From: CAXBID01 sp963815305
GTDB lineage: Bacteria; Bacteroidota; Bacteroidia; Flavobacteriales; Flavobacteriaceae
Assembly: GCA_963815305.1 (NCBI GenBank)
Contig: CAWFFW010000002.1
Span: forward strand, 434,001 to 498,000
Direction of reading: 5' to 3'
DNA length: 64,000 nt
Shown here: piece by piece, positions 46,916 through 54,321 of the stretch
How positions within the stretch are numbered: the stretch's first letter is position 1
How the letters are laid out: each line of letters opens with the position of its first letter
Notes under the pieces: generated by a model
What the model saw: only the letters and a program-made list of their open reading frames with translations
Database searches by the model: none
Told to the model about the DNA's origin: nothing
Program-made: the position numbers and the translations under genes

Positions 46916-47684
46916 AATACACATAGCACCCAATTATTTTTTTAATCCAACCCACCCAATAACCATATCCCTAATTGGTATAGGTGGTACAGGTTCTCTA
47001 ATGCTCGCAAGATTGGCAAGAATGGATTACGCACTTCGTCAAACAGGACATTCTGGATTGCACGTCAAAGCGTTTGACCAAGATATTGTAGAGCCAATGA
47101 ATATCGGTAGGCAGTTGTTTACCCCACATGATTTGGGAGAAAATAAGGTGGTAAATTCCTTGACCAAAATCAATAATGCCTTTGGACTGCAATGGGAAGG
47201 CATTCCCTTGAATGCCATGGCACATGGAGAGGATATTAAATCAAATATAATCATAACCTGTGTTGACAATGCCAAGTACAGATTAGCACTATCAAAAGCA
47301 TTACAGTATCCTTATCAAGGTTCTGAGTACGAAACCATGTTTTACTGGATGGACATTGGCAATAGCAGGAATACAGGACAATTCATTTTAGGGAGTTTGT
47401 TTGAACAAGAAGGGAAATTGGAAAGTGAATTCTTTGAACCTGTCCATAAACTTAAATCCATAGTTGATTTGTTTCCAAATTTGAAGGAACATGATACAGA
47501 AAAACTTCAAGGTATGGGTTGTGCATATGCTGATAAACTAAAGGAACAATCATTGTTTATCAATGATGTTTTGGTTGCCCATGCAGCGGACTGCTTGTTT
47601 AGATTGTTATTGAATAAAGAAACATTGGTTCATGGCGGGTTTGTGAACCTAGAGAATGGAATGGTCAACCCAATAAAAGTATAG
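46905..47684 (+). CDS. PRTRC system ThiF-family protein (E1-like)
   Basis: The 259 residues form a ThiF/MoeB/E1-like Rossmann domain: ISLIGIGGTGSLMLARLARM (nucleotide-binding loop, about residues 23-42), HVKAFDQDIVEPMNIGRQ (the DxDxVxxxNxxRQ adenylation motif) and GENKVVNSLTKIN. The later NIIITCVDNAKYRL corresponds to the VDN segment. The enzyme would adenylate a C-terminal glycine of a small protein; no JAB peptidase (PRTRC-A) or ubiquitin-like partner is visible in the window. It is the last recognised gene of the cluster. Confidence 0.87.
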   Translation: MKNRIHIAPNYFFNPTHPITISLIGIGGTGSLMLARLARMDYALRQTGHSGLHVKAFDQDIVEPMNIGRQLFTPHDLGENKVVNSLTKINNAFGLQWEGIPLNAMAHGEDIKSNIIITCVDNAKYRLALSKALQYPYQGSEYETMFYWMDIGNSRNTGQFILGSLFEQEGKLESEFFEPVHKLKSIVDLFPNLKEHDTEKLQGMGCAYADKLKEQSLFINDVLVAHAADCLFRLLLNKETLVHGGFVNLENGMVNPIKV

Positions 47685-47690
47685 AACGAA

Positions 47691-47996
47691 ATGAATTTAG
47701 AACAAAACAAGGTTTATATAAAGACCTCAAATTATTGGGCTATCCATGATTTTGCCCTGTTTGGTAATAGGAGCAGGATATATGGAACAAAATTGAAAGC
47801 ACTCTATCATCTTGTTCAGGCAAAGGGTAAGGTTTTGGATTGGGATGGTTCGCACAAGTATGAGGGGGTTAAAGTATTGGATTATGGTAATGGAGAATCT
47901 ATTGGTTTTATTAGAACTGGATTCAAAAACAACTCATTTTACCCCTGTAAATTACATTTATTATGCCTGCAAGCACTTGGTGGTGGGGTTAAATAG
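47691..47996 (+). CDS. Small unknown protein
   Basis: The 101-residue protein, 6 bases after the ThiF-like gene, has YIKTSNYWAIHDFALFGNRS near the start and GGGVK at the end. It is mixed alpha/beta, has no signal sequence and belongs to no family I recognise. It may be part of the PRTRC operon. Confidence 0.6.
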   Translation: MNLEQNKVYIKTSNYWAIHDFALFGNRSRIYGTKLKALYHLVQAKGKVLDWDGSHKYEGVKVLDYGNGESIGFIRTGFKNNSFYPCKLHLLCLQALGGGVK

Positions 47997-48008
47997 AAAA
48001 TTAGAAAA

Positions 48009-48326
48009 ATGAAAAACTTGTTAAACTCATTTTCCGATGTCATTCACATTGGGGACATTTTTGAAATATCAATCCCATTGTACCAAATGCCCATTGGGAC
48101 ACTAATCGTGGTATATCGAATAGAGAAAAACGGGATTCACTATTTATCTGAAGAAAACAGGACCTTTTACATGGGGAACTTTGATAGCTCATGGAATAGC
48201 TTACAATTCCTTCAACGTTCTGGAATCAATTATCAGTATGTTGAAAGTGAATTTAAATCGGATTTAAACGCTGCTTACTTCAAGCTTCTATTCTTTAAGT
48301 TTAAAAGGCTGGATAGGCTCAATTAA
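48009..48326 (+). CDS. Small unknown protein
   Basis: The 105-residue product (LNSFSDVIHIGDIFEISIPL; RTFYMGNFDSSWNSLQFLQR) has no recognised domain. It follows the previous gene by 12 bases in the same direction and is probably co-transcribed with it. The downstream gap contains the leader-like sequence TTTCCTAAACTAAATTAAAT before the next ATG. Confidence 0.55.
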   Translation: MKNLLNSFSDVIHIGDIFEISIPLYQMPIGTLIVVYRIEKNGIHYLSEENRTFYMGNFDSSWNSLQFLQRSGINYQYVESEFKSDLNAAYFKLLFFKFKRLDRLN

Positions 48327-48357
48327 ATTTCCTAAACTAAATTAAATACTATAGATT

Positions 48358-48597
48358 ATGACTTTTACTGAATTATATAATAACCTTCCACTTTTAGGAT
48401 TTATCCTCGTAGTTCTATACACTCTTTTGGGAATTCTTAGGATTAAACGATTGCTAAGAGTGCCCTTATTGATACTTATTATTCTTATGGGCATTATCCC
48501 AGGGATTTGGTTCGCTTTACCAGTTTTTGCTGTATTTGAATTGACAATGCAAATTATGAGGTTCATAAAGCCTCTTTTAATGGATAAAAGTTCTTGA
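48358..48597 (+). CDS. Small membrane protein
   Basis: The 79 residues hold two membrane helices (LLGFILVVLYTLLGILRI; VPLLILIILMGIIPGIWFAL) and a third weaker one. It has no signal or enzyme motif. The start is preceded by TTTCCTAAACTAAATTAAAT, close to the leader that recurs before other element genes. Function unknown. Confidence 0.55.
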   Translation: MTFTELYNNLPLLGFILVVLYTLLGILRIKRLLRVPLLILIILMGIIPGIWFALPVFAVFELTMQIMRFIKPLLMDKSS

Positions 48598-48707
48598 AGC
48601 ATAAGAATTGATTGGTACTTGCCTTTATTTCCCCCTCTCCACTTTTTCTTTATACACCTTCCTTACTATTTGTTTTCTTAATGCAAACATGACTCATTTT
48701 AAAGTTT

Positions 48708-48794
48708 GTGATTTTGTTTTTTTCATAGCAAAATCACAACCAAAAATCGATACACAATTTCGCTACGCTCATTGCTAAATCGATTATTTGGTTG
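48708..48794. repeat. Two adjacent strong hairpins
   Basis: GTGATTTTG/CAAAATCAC (48708-48737) is followed at once by CAACCAAAAATCGAT and its near-complement ATCGATTATTTGGTTG (48737-48751 and 48779-48794), around a loop with CGCTACGCTCATTGC. There is no T-run after either, so they are not ordinary terminators. They occupy most of the 209-base gap before the next gene. Confidence 0.5.
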
Positions 48795-48806
48795 AATGCT
48801 GATGGC

Positions 48807-49310
48807 ATGAAAAAACAAAATCGAATATTAACTTTAAATTCAGAAATTATGTATTTTGAAAGCAGATTAAACAGTATTAAAGATGTAACAAATTTAAGTA
48901 TTAAAGAACAGGTAAAAGCGATTAAACAACTTGGTATTGGTAATGCAATTAAAATTGAGAGTGTTCTTTGGATAAATGACGAAAATCCATCTGGAACAGG
49001 GATAAAAGAAGCAGCTCTATTATATCAATTCTCCAATAAGACCGTACAGTTTGAAAGCGTAACTGTTGATTGGTGTAGTGATTTACAGGTTATGAAACTC
49101 ATTATTGAGTATGGAAATACCGAGCTTTTAAAAAGTGATTATGGGATTGACAATCTTAGTCCCATAAGATTCAACGACCAAGAAGCTATGAGCTGGTTCG
49201 ATTGTGGTTGTTGCGGAACAGGTTTTAAATCAACAATTTCATACCAAAGTAAGTTTGACCAAGATGCTGGTTATGGAATTTGTACCGATTGTGATTCTTA
49301 TTACATATGA
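48807..49310 (+). CDS. Unknown protein with Cys-rich C-terminus
   Basis: The ATG at 48807 (MKKQNRILTLNSEIMYFESR) is preferred over the TTG at 48792. Toward the C-terminus a cysteine cluster, DCGCCGTGFKS and later GICTDCDSYYI, looks like a small zinc-binding knuckle. The first half is helical (DVTNLSIKEQVKAIKQLGIG). No family is recognised. A clear terminator hairpin lies just downstream, so it ends its unit. Confidence 0.6.
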   Translation: MKKQNRILTLNSEIMYFESRLNSIKDVTNLSIKEQVKAIKQLGIGNAIKIESVLWINDENPSGTGIKEAALLYQFSNKTVQFESVTVDWCSDLQVMKLIIEYGNTELLKSDYGIDNLSPIRFNDQEAMSWFDCGCCGTGFKSTISYQSKFDQDAGYGICTDCDSYYI

Positions 49311-49325
49311 TAATTAATTTTATTA

Positions 49326-49352
49326 AAAATTCCCTTATTGGGAATTTTTTTT
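49326..49352 (+). terminator. Terminator followed by HigBA promoter
   Basis: AAAATTCCC-TTATT-GGGAATTTT with nine T forms a terminator for the preceding gene. The box TATCTTTG (49353-49360) follows at once and fits the -7 promoter element; the toxin start GTG is only 5 bases later, suggesting a leaderless or very short-leader transcript. Confidence 0.7.
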
Positions 49353-49364
49353 TATCTTTGTTAT

Positions 49365-49658
49365 GTGAGAATTTTTTCAAAAGGAACTTTAAGGACATTT
49401 TGGCAAAAACACCCTGATTCGGAAGACCAATTAAGGTCATGGCACAAAGTATTCAGTAATATAGAGTTTAAAAGTCCAAATGAGATTAAAGCCCTGTTCG
49501 GTTCTGCTGATTTTATAGGCGATGGGAAAATGATATTTAACATATGTGGGAATCATTATCGCCTCATTGTTAAGATTAATTATGAGAAACATTTGGTTTT
49601 TGTGCTATTTGTTGGTACTCATAAAGAGTATGACAAATTGGAAATAGAAAAACTGTAA
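49365..49658 (+). CDS. higB: HigB-type toxin (RelE superfamily mRNA interferase)
   Basis: I start the protein at GTG 49365 (VRIFSKGTLRTFWQKHPDSE), as in other HigB proteins, and not at the TTG 49338, which would run through the terminator and promoter. The 97 residues match the HigB pattern: SWHKVFSNIEFKSPNEIKAL, then GKMIFNICGNHYRLIVKINY and FVLFVGTHKEYDKLE. It would cleave mRNA at the ribosome. It stands upstream of its antitoxin, the reverse order typical of higBA, and probably helps maintain the element. Confidence 0.88.
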   Translation: MRIFSKGTLRTFWQKHPDSEDQLRSWHKVFSNIEFKSPNEIKALFGSADFIGDGKMIFNICGNHYRLIVKINYEKHLVFVLFVGTHKEYDKLEIEKL

Positions 49659-49670
49659 ATTATAAACAAC

Positions 49671-50039
49671 ATGGAAATTACAATCATAAAAAGCAAGAAT
49701 CAGTACAATGCATATCTTAAACGTATGCACGAAATTTTCGATGCCAAAAACGGAACTCCAGAAGGTGATGAGCTGGATTTGTTGGCACTCGTTATTGAAA
49801 AATATGAGGATGAGCATTATCCCATTGAGGCCCCTGACCCTATAAAAGTCATTCAGTTTATGATGGAACAAATGAACATGAACAAAAAAGGATTTGGCTT
49901 GGTCATCAAAAGCCAAAGTAGGGCAACGGAAATCCTTAAAAAGAAACGCCCCCTAACCTTAGCTATGATAAGGAGAATCCATGGTCATTTAGGGATTCCT
50001 GCTGAAATCCTTATCAAGGATTATAAACTGGCTAATTAA
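49671..50039 (+). CDS. higA: HigA-type antitoxin (HTH)
   Basis: The 122 residues have an N-terminal toxin-binding segment (ITIIKSKNQYNAYLKRMHEI) and a C-terminal HTH: IQFMMEQMNMNKKGFGLVIK, then RATEILKKKRPLTLAMIRRI. It follows the toxin by 12 bases. It neutralises the toxin and represses the pair from the promoter at 49353. The acidic middle part (TPEGDELDLLALVIEKYEDE) is typical of the class. Confidence 0.87.
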   Translation: MEITIIKSKNQYNAYLKRMHEIFDAKNGTPEGDELDLLALVIEKYEDEHYPIEAPDPIKVIQFMMEQMNMNKKGFGLVIKSQSRATEILKKKRPLTLAMIRRIHGHLGIPAEILIKDYKLAN

Positions 50040-50093
50040 GCTATCTTTTAAAACTTCTTTTTTAAAGAATATTAACTCCTATCAAAATTTTAA

Positions 50094-50882
50094 ATGCCCG
50101 ATGTTACATATAACATATTGGATTATAATGTTACAATCAGTGAAAAATCATTTCAGGATGTAATCAAGGAAATAGATTCCAAAAAATTGGACATTAATGA
50201 TGTTCAACTTTCCAAGGAACAGCTAAAAACTTTCTTATCGGTATTGTTTGTATATGGTATGCATTACGATACTGTTGATAAGGAAAAAAGAACTTCTCTT
50301 TTGAAGGCTATTGCCGAAGAAAAACTCCCTTTGTTTCAAATTCCAAAAAAGTTTTGCCTGCATTTGATTAATAATCTCGATGCACCTGCTCAAGTTGAGT
50401 TTACAGAACTTCATGGGATGAGGCATAACCTGTCCAATCCTTTGTCCAACGAAAGAATTCTCGATTTTGTTGAAATGGAACTCATGGATGTTTCAGAATC
50501 GTTCAGAAAATGGGAATATGGGCGTTTTGTTTCGGAAAATATATCTGAATATTTTTTTAAAAATATCCAATGGGACAGAATACAAAAGGCATTAGAGGGA
50601 AAACCAAAAAAAGCTAAAAAATATCTAGAAGTACTGGAGAAACAAATTGATAAGAGCGGTGATAATTTAAGCGCACATGAAAAGTTGTTTCTTCAACTTA
50701 TAACACAGGTGAAGTTGTATCCTGAAAAGGTTAATATGGCTGATTATCTTGCTATAAGCACCATTTTTCAAAAGAAAATATTCAATCTATCCCTTAACAT
50801 AGATAAGCTTGAAAAGACATTGGGAAATGCCGTAAAAGAATCAAAATTTAAGGGAAAAGATAAAGGGGGACAAAGTTTATGA
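50094..50882 (+). CDS. Unknown protein upstream of the mobilisation genes
   Basis: The 262 residues are mainly helical and charged, with LSAHEKLFLQLITQVKLYPE and a basic C-terminus (KESKFKGKDKGGQSL). No family recognised. The end overlaps the next gene by ATGA, so the two are co-translated. A role in DNA processing is possible because of the location, but nothing in the sequence shows it. Confidence 0.6.
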   Translation: MPDVTYNILDYNVTISEKSFQDVIKEIDSKKLDINDVQLSKEQLKTFLSVLFVYGMHYDTVDKEKRTSLLKAIAEEKLPLFQIPKKFCLHLINNLDAPAQVEFTELHGMRHNLSNPLSNERILDFVEMELMDVSESFRKWEYGRFVSENISEYFFKNIQWDRIQKALEGKPKKAKKYLEVLEKQIDKSGDNLSAHEKLFLQLITQVKLYPEKVNMADYLAISTIFQKKIFNLSLNIDKLEKTLGNAVKESKFKGKDKGGQSL

Positions 50883-51364
50883 TTACTTCTGATAAGCTTT
50901 TAAACCATCTTAAAAAACTCGAAGATGAAGAACATCTTTTGATTAATAATAATCAATATACATCGTCACAAGTTCGATTGGCAGAACAAATTGTTAAAGA
51001 TTTAGAAAAAGAATTAACTCAAGCTTCAATAAAGCCGAAACTTTCTCGCAGAAGGGCATTTATCGTCATATTGGAGGAACTCTTTTATGACGTATTTGTG
51101 TACCCTAAAGACCTTACTCTTGATGGTATTCATAGAAGAGCTTCAGTAAGATTTGAATTCATGAATCGAGAAAGCAGGGGCTTTGAAACCCCTACACAAG
51201 TACATCCTAAAAATCCATGTCTCTACTATGAGCACAACGGACACGGAAAAGCACGTTACAAAGTTGCCCTCAAGCATTTGGTTAATGAATCCCATAGATA
51301 CTTTCAAGTACCTGAAGCAGAAACTTCACTTAAGATAATATTCAATGAAGTAAAACTTTGTTAA
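50879..51364 (+). CDS. Unknown protein, coupled to the previous gene
   Basis: The 161-residue protein has a helical N-terminal half (RLAEQIVKDLEKELTQASIK) and a C-terminal part with aromatic and His residues (PCLYYEHNGHGKARYKVALK). It starts inside the stop of the upstream gene. No domain is recognised. A 50-base gap separates it from the frameshifted HTH gene. Confidence 0.58.
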   Translation: MITSDKLLNHLKKLEDEEHLLINNNQYTSSQVRLAEQIVKDLEKELTQASIKPKLSRRRAFIVILEELFYDVFVYPKDLTLDGIHRRASVRFEFMNRESRGFETPTQVHPKNPCLYYEHNGHGKARYKVALKHLVNESHRYFQVPEAETSLKIIFNEVKLC

Positions 51365-51462
51365 CCTAATTTACCGTACAGTACTCTGTGTACGGGAAGT
51401 CCATAATATACTGTTAAATGGCGATAAGTTTGTCCTATGTCAAACAAATCAAATTTAACAAG

Positions 51463-51746
51463 ATGAAAAGAATCTATATTATGGACGAAGGAGGGATTCA
51501 AGAATATATCCCAATTAATAGTCAAGACAATCAATTATCTAAAATTGATTCTGAAGAGCTATCAGATACAAAAACTGAAGATTCTTTATTGACAATTTCC
51601 GACCTCTTAAAAAAATTTCCAATTTCCAGACCCACAATTTATTCTTGGGAAAAAAGCGGCTTGCTTAAAAGAATACCCATTGGTGGACGTGTTTTTTTGA
51701 CCCTGACGACATACGGGCGCTTATCAAAAAAAAGAAAACGACCTGA
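51463..51746 (+). pseudogene. Excisionase-like HTH protein with a slippery frameshift
   Basis: From ATG 51463, MKRIYIMDEGGIQEYIPINS leads to an HTH of the MerR/excisionase type: LTISDLLKKFPISRPTIYSW, then EKSGLLKRIPIGGRVF. The family continues FDPDDIRALIKKK, but here the zero frame reads LTLTTYGRL and runs on to 51915. A -1 shift inside the seven T at 51692-51698 restores FDPDDIRALIKKKKTT and a stop at 51746. The bases T TTT TTG are in the correct phase for a slippery heptamer. It may be a deletion, a sequencing error or programmed slippage; the domain may regulate mobilisation or excision. Confidence 0.65.
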
Positions 51747-51778
51747 ATCCTTAAAATCGAAGTTTATCGGAAGTCACG

Positions 51779-51812
51779 GAGCAAGCCATGTTTTTGCAAG
51801 CAAAAACTGCTC
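51779..51812 (+). other. Nested hairpin upstream of mobC, oriT candidate
   Basis: GAGCA (51779-51783) pairs with TGCTC (51808-51812), with a six-base bulge, around a perfect inner stem GTTTTTGC-AA-GCAAAAAC (51790-51807). CTTCGTTCGCATCGCAC follows. It lies about 50 bases before mobC, the usual site of oriT in MOBP systems. No nic site can be identified by eye. Confidence 0.4.
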
Positions 51813-51859
51813 ACTTCGTTCGCATCGCACATTGGTAATTCACTTTAAACCTAATAATT

Positions 51860-52216
51860 ATGGCAAGACCAAAAAAAGACATACAGTCATTAAAAGCAAT
51901 ACGGATAAACGTTAGGATGACCGTAAATGAGTATCTAATTGTTTCGGACAGCGCATATTCTTTGGGTATTGGAATTCCAGATTACATCAGAAAAAAAGCG
52001 ACAGGAAAAGCCCTTCCAAGAACAAAAGTAGTACCGGAAAACAGAAAGTTGTTTATTGAGCTGAGCCGTATTGGGAACAACATAAACCAACTCGCAAAGC
52101 GGGCAAATATAGGAATCAAAGACCCTAGAAACCTGCATGAACAGTTAATGGAATTAAAAAACACATTAGACGCTTTTAAGTCAAATATTGTAAACGGTGA
52201 TAGCAAAACAGATTAA
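51860..52216 (+). CDS. mobC: Relaxosome accessory protein MobC-like (ribbon-helix-helix)
   Basis: The 118-residue protein has a basic start (MARPKKDIQSLKAIRINVRM), a ribbon-helix-helix (TVNEYLIVSDSAYSLGIGIP, DYIRKK) and the MobC motif ELSRIGNNINQLAKRANIGI. It binds near oriT and helps the relaxase. It overlaps the relaxase start by 20 bases, which fits co-translation. It also lies in a different frame from the run-on of the frameshifted HTH. Confidence 0.88.
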   Translation: MARPKKDIQSLKAIRINVRMTVNEYLIVSDSAYSLGIGIPDYIRKKATGKALPRTKVVPENRKLFIELSRIGNNINQLAKRANIGIKDPRNLHEQLMELKNTLDAFKSNIVNGDSKTD

Positions 52217-53237
52217 AGGAAAAGATTTTTATGGAGTTCTAGCTTACAACGAGAAAAAGGTTGAAGAAGGACATGGGTATGTTCTTGATGCCAATATTAC
52301 ACATGGAAAAACCATCAGCATGACCAAGGAATTTAATCTCGTGAGACAATTGCGCCCTAGGCTTGGAAAAGCTGTTTACCATGTTTCATTGAATTTACCT
52401 CACAATGATAATTTGACGGATAAAGAATTCACTTCATTGGGTTATGACTATCTACAGGGAATGGGGTTTGATGATAACCAGTACATCATGTACAGGCATA
52501 TTGACCAGGAACATCAACACATCCATATCATTGCGAATAGGGTTCAGTTTTCTGGTGATGTGGTCAGTGATAGTAAGGATTATGAACGAAGTGAGGTTTT
52601 GGTTCGAAAGCTGGAGAAAAAATATGGCCTGTCCCAATTACCAGATGTAGAATTGGTAAAAAAAGCAACGCTTACCCATAAAGAGATTGAAAAAGCCATA
52701 CGGACGGGTCAACCACCTATGAAGTTAATACTTCAGCAAAAAATGGATAAAGCCTTATCCAAATCGAATAATACTTCACAATTCATCAAGGAATTAAAAG
52801 AAAATGGAATCTCCCCGAAATTCAATATAAGTAAGAGTACGGGAAGGGTTTCGGGCATATCCTTTAAATATCAAGATATAATCTACAAGGGCAGCACATT
52901 GGGAAGGAAATATTCATGGAACAACATTATTAAACATATAGATTATGAACAAGACAGAGACCGTTCAATTATTCTCGAAAATGATATTCCAAAACGAGGA
53001 GCTAAAGGAGTTGGTATTGAAAGTGGTGGCTCAACAAATGGAGGCTCTGGAGAGGCAGGACGCGCTTCGGGAAGGACAAGAAAAACTGATCCGAAACCAA
53101 AATGTCATTTGGAAAAAGCTCAAACAATTGGATTGATTGAAGATAACGAAGATGGAATTGATTGGACTCCTTTTAAATTAGAATTAGAGGACAATAGTCG
53201 TTCTAAAAAGAAAAAAAGAAAAGGGAAAAAACTCTAG
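52197..53237 (+). CDS. mobB: Relaxase/mobilisation nuclease (MOBP, MobB-like)
   Basis: The start is the GTG at 52197 inside mobC. Residues 1-160 are a relaxase domain: MIAKQIKGKDFYGVLAYNEK, with the three-His motif DQEHQHIHIIANRVQ at about 103-117, and HVSLNLPHNDNLTDKEF. The catalytic Tyr is probably near the N-terminus (Y12 or Y17). After the TGRVSGISFKYQDI segment the C-terminus is Gly/Ser/Lys-rich and ends KKKKRKGKKL. It nicks oriT and pilots the strand. An open frame inside the C-terminal part (52945-53136) could encode a small helical protein. Confidence 0.92.
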   Translation: MIAKQIKGKDFYGVLAYNEKKVEEGHGYVLDANITHGKTISMTKEFNLVRQLRPRLGKAVYHVSLNLPHNDNLTDKEFTSLGYDYLQGMGFDDNQYIMYRHIDQEHQHIHIIANRVQFSGDVVSDSKDYERSEVLVRKLEKKYGLSQLPDVELVKKATLTHKEIEKAIRTGQPPMKLILQQKMDKALSKSNNTSQFIKELKENGISPKFNISKSTGRVSGISFKYQDIIYKGSTLGRKYSWNNIIKHIDYEQDRDRSIILENDIPKRGAKGVGIESGGSTNGGSGEAGRASGRTRKTDPKPKCHLEKAQTIGLIEDNEDGIDWTPFKLELEDNSRSKKKKRKGKKL

Positions 53238-53243
53238 AGTAAG

Positions 53244-53450
53244 ATGAACGCGGGTTTAATAAACGATAAATTACTGGATGCCTTGGTGGATACATTATCC
53301 GTTGAAGAGTTGGAAAATATTTTGGCTCAAAAGAAAAAGAAGGCTTCTCCTAATTTTAAACCCGAACCAATGACAGAAAAGCAACGTTTAAAAGATCATT
53401 ATAGAAAGCTTATGATTTCCATGGGTATAGTTTACACTCCGAAGCACTAA
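53244..53450 (+). CDS. Small unknown protein after the relaxase
   Basis: The 68-residue product, 6 bases after the relaxase, starts MNAGLINDKLLDALVDTLSV and has a Lys-rich middle (ILAQKKKKASPNFKPEPMTE). No domain is recognised. It is probably the last gene of the mobilisation operon. Confidence 0.55.
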   Translation: MNAGLINDKLLDALVDTLSVEELENILAQKKKKASPNFKPEPMTEKQRLKDHYRKLMISMGIVYTPKH

Positions 53451-54321
53451 GAATTAGTGTTGCTATTTATAATGATAGATTTTAATTGCAGTACAGAAAT
53501 TGTCCCATTTAAGAACATTGTAGAAGGTGAAAATTTGCTTATTCTTCTTTATATAAACACTATCAAAAATTATTAAAAAAGAGCTTATTTATTATAGTAT
53601 TTTCCCTCTCTCTTTTATTTTTACTTGTAAATGAGTTTCTATTTCAAAACCCTTTTTGTTTGCAAAAAACGTTCAAAATGAACCGCCTTCAGCGGATTAA
53701 AGTGAGCATAGCAATAATTATTGCAATTCCTTTTATAGCATAGGCTATGATTTTTTAAGTAGTTCAAAAATTTTCGTTTTCAGTGGTTCACTTTGACCAC
53801 CCTTTCCACAGTAGTGTAATGTGTGCAAATGATTTCAAATTTAAAATATTTATGGTTTTATTATAATAATTATTTACTGTTATTCATTATATTTAACCTC
53901 TTCCTATTATTAATTAAGCATTTTATTTCAAATAGCTCATAGTTCACTATATTTAATATTAAGTAAAGCAATATATCTTTAAATTTATATTGTTTTATTT
54001 TCTTAATACTATTTAAATGATAATGAAGAATTTGATAAAGGAGAAAACAAAGTAAGAGAATAATTCCAACCAATTTGCCCTGATTATGAAAAATGAATTT
54101 AAGATCGTAAGAAATACTATAAGAGATTTAAAAGACAATAATGCTAATTAGTGGTACTGGAGAAATTGATTTTATTGTTATTAATAGAGCTTGGAATAAA
54201 AAAAAAGACTATAAACACGCTTATTAAAATAGTTAGAGTATTTATTAAATCAAGTGTTTCGGTACTTTTAAAGGTTATCAAGTTTTTAAATTTAGTTTCT
54301 GTAAAACTGAAAACGCTATAA
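53451..54321. other. Intergenic region between mobilisation operon and cargo
   Basis: No gene of size is supported. Short inverted repeats are CCGC/GCGG at 53683-53695, the palindrome GCAATAATTATTGC at 53711-53724, and ATAGC/GCTAT at 53735-53748 followed by T6, which could be the terminator of the mobilisation operon. A short frame near 54085 begins MKNEFKIVRNTIRDLK and stops after 21 codons; with the piece GTGEIDFIVINRAW in another frame it may be a gene relic. The base composition is very AT-rich. Confidence 0.5.
53735..53756 (+). terminator. Possible terminator after the mobilisation operon
   Basis: A short ATAGC/GCTAT hairpin is followed by a run of six T. The stem is weak, so confidence is moderate to low. 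Confidence 0.4.

Noticed and set aside
51747..51915. C-terminal extension of the HTH gene in the zero frame
   Set aside because: It crosses a hairpin, enters mobC out of frame and lacks homology; the -1 frame gives the expected domain end.
53244..53450. An antitoxin assignment for the small protein after the relaxase
   Set aside because: There is no toxin partner next to it and no HTH or RHH pattern.
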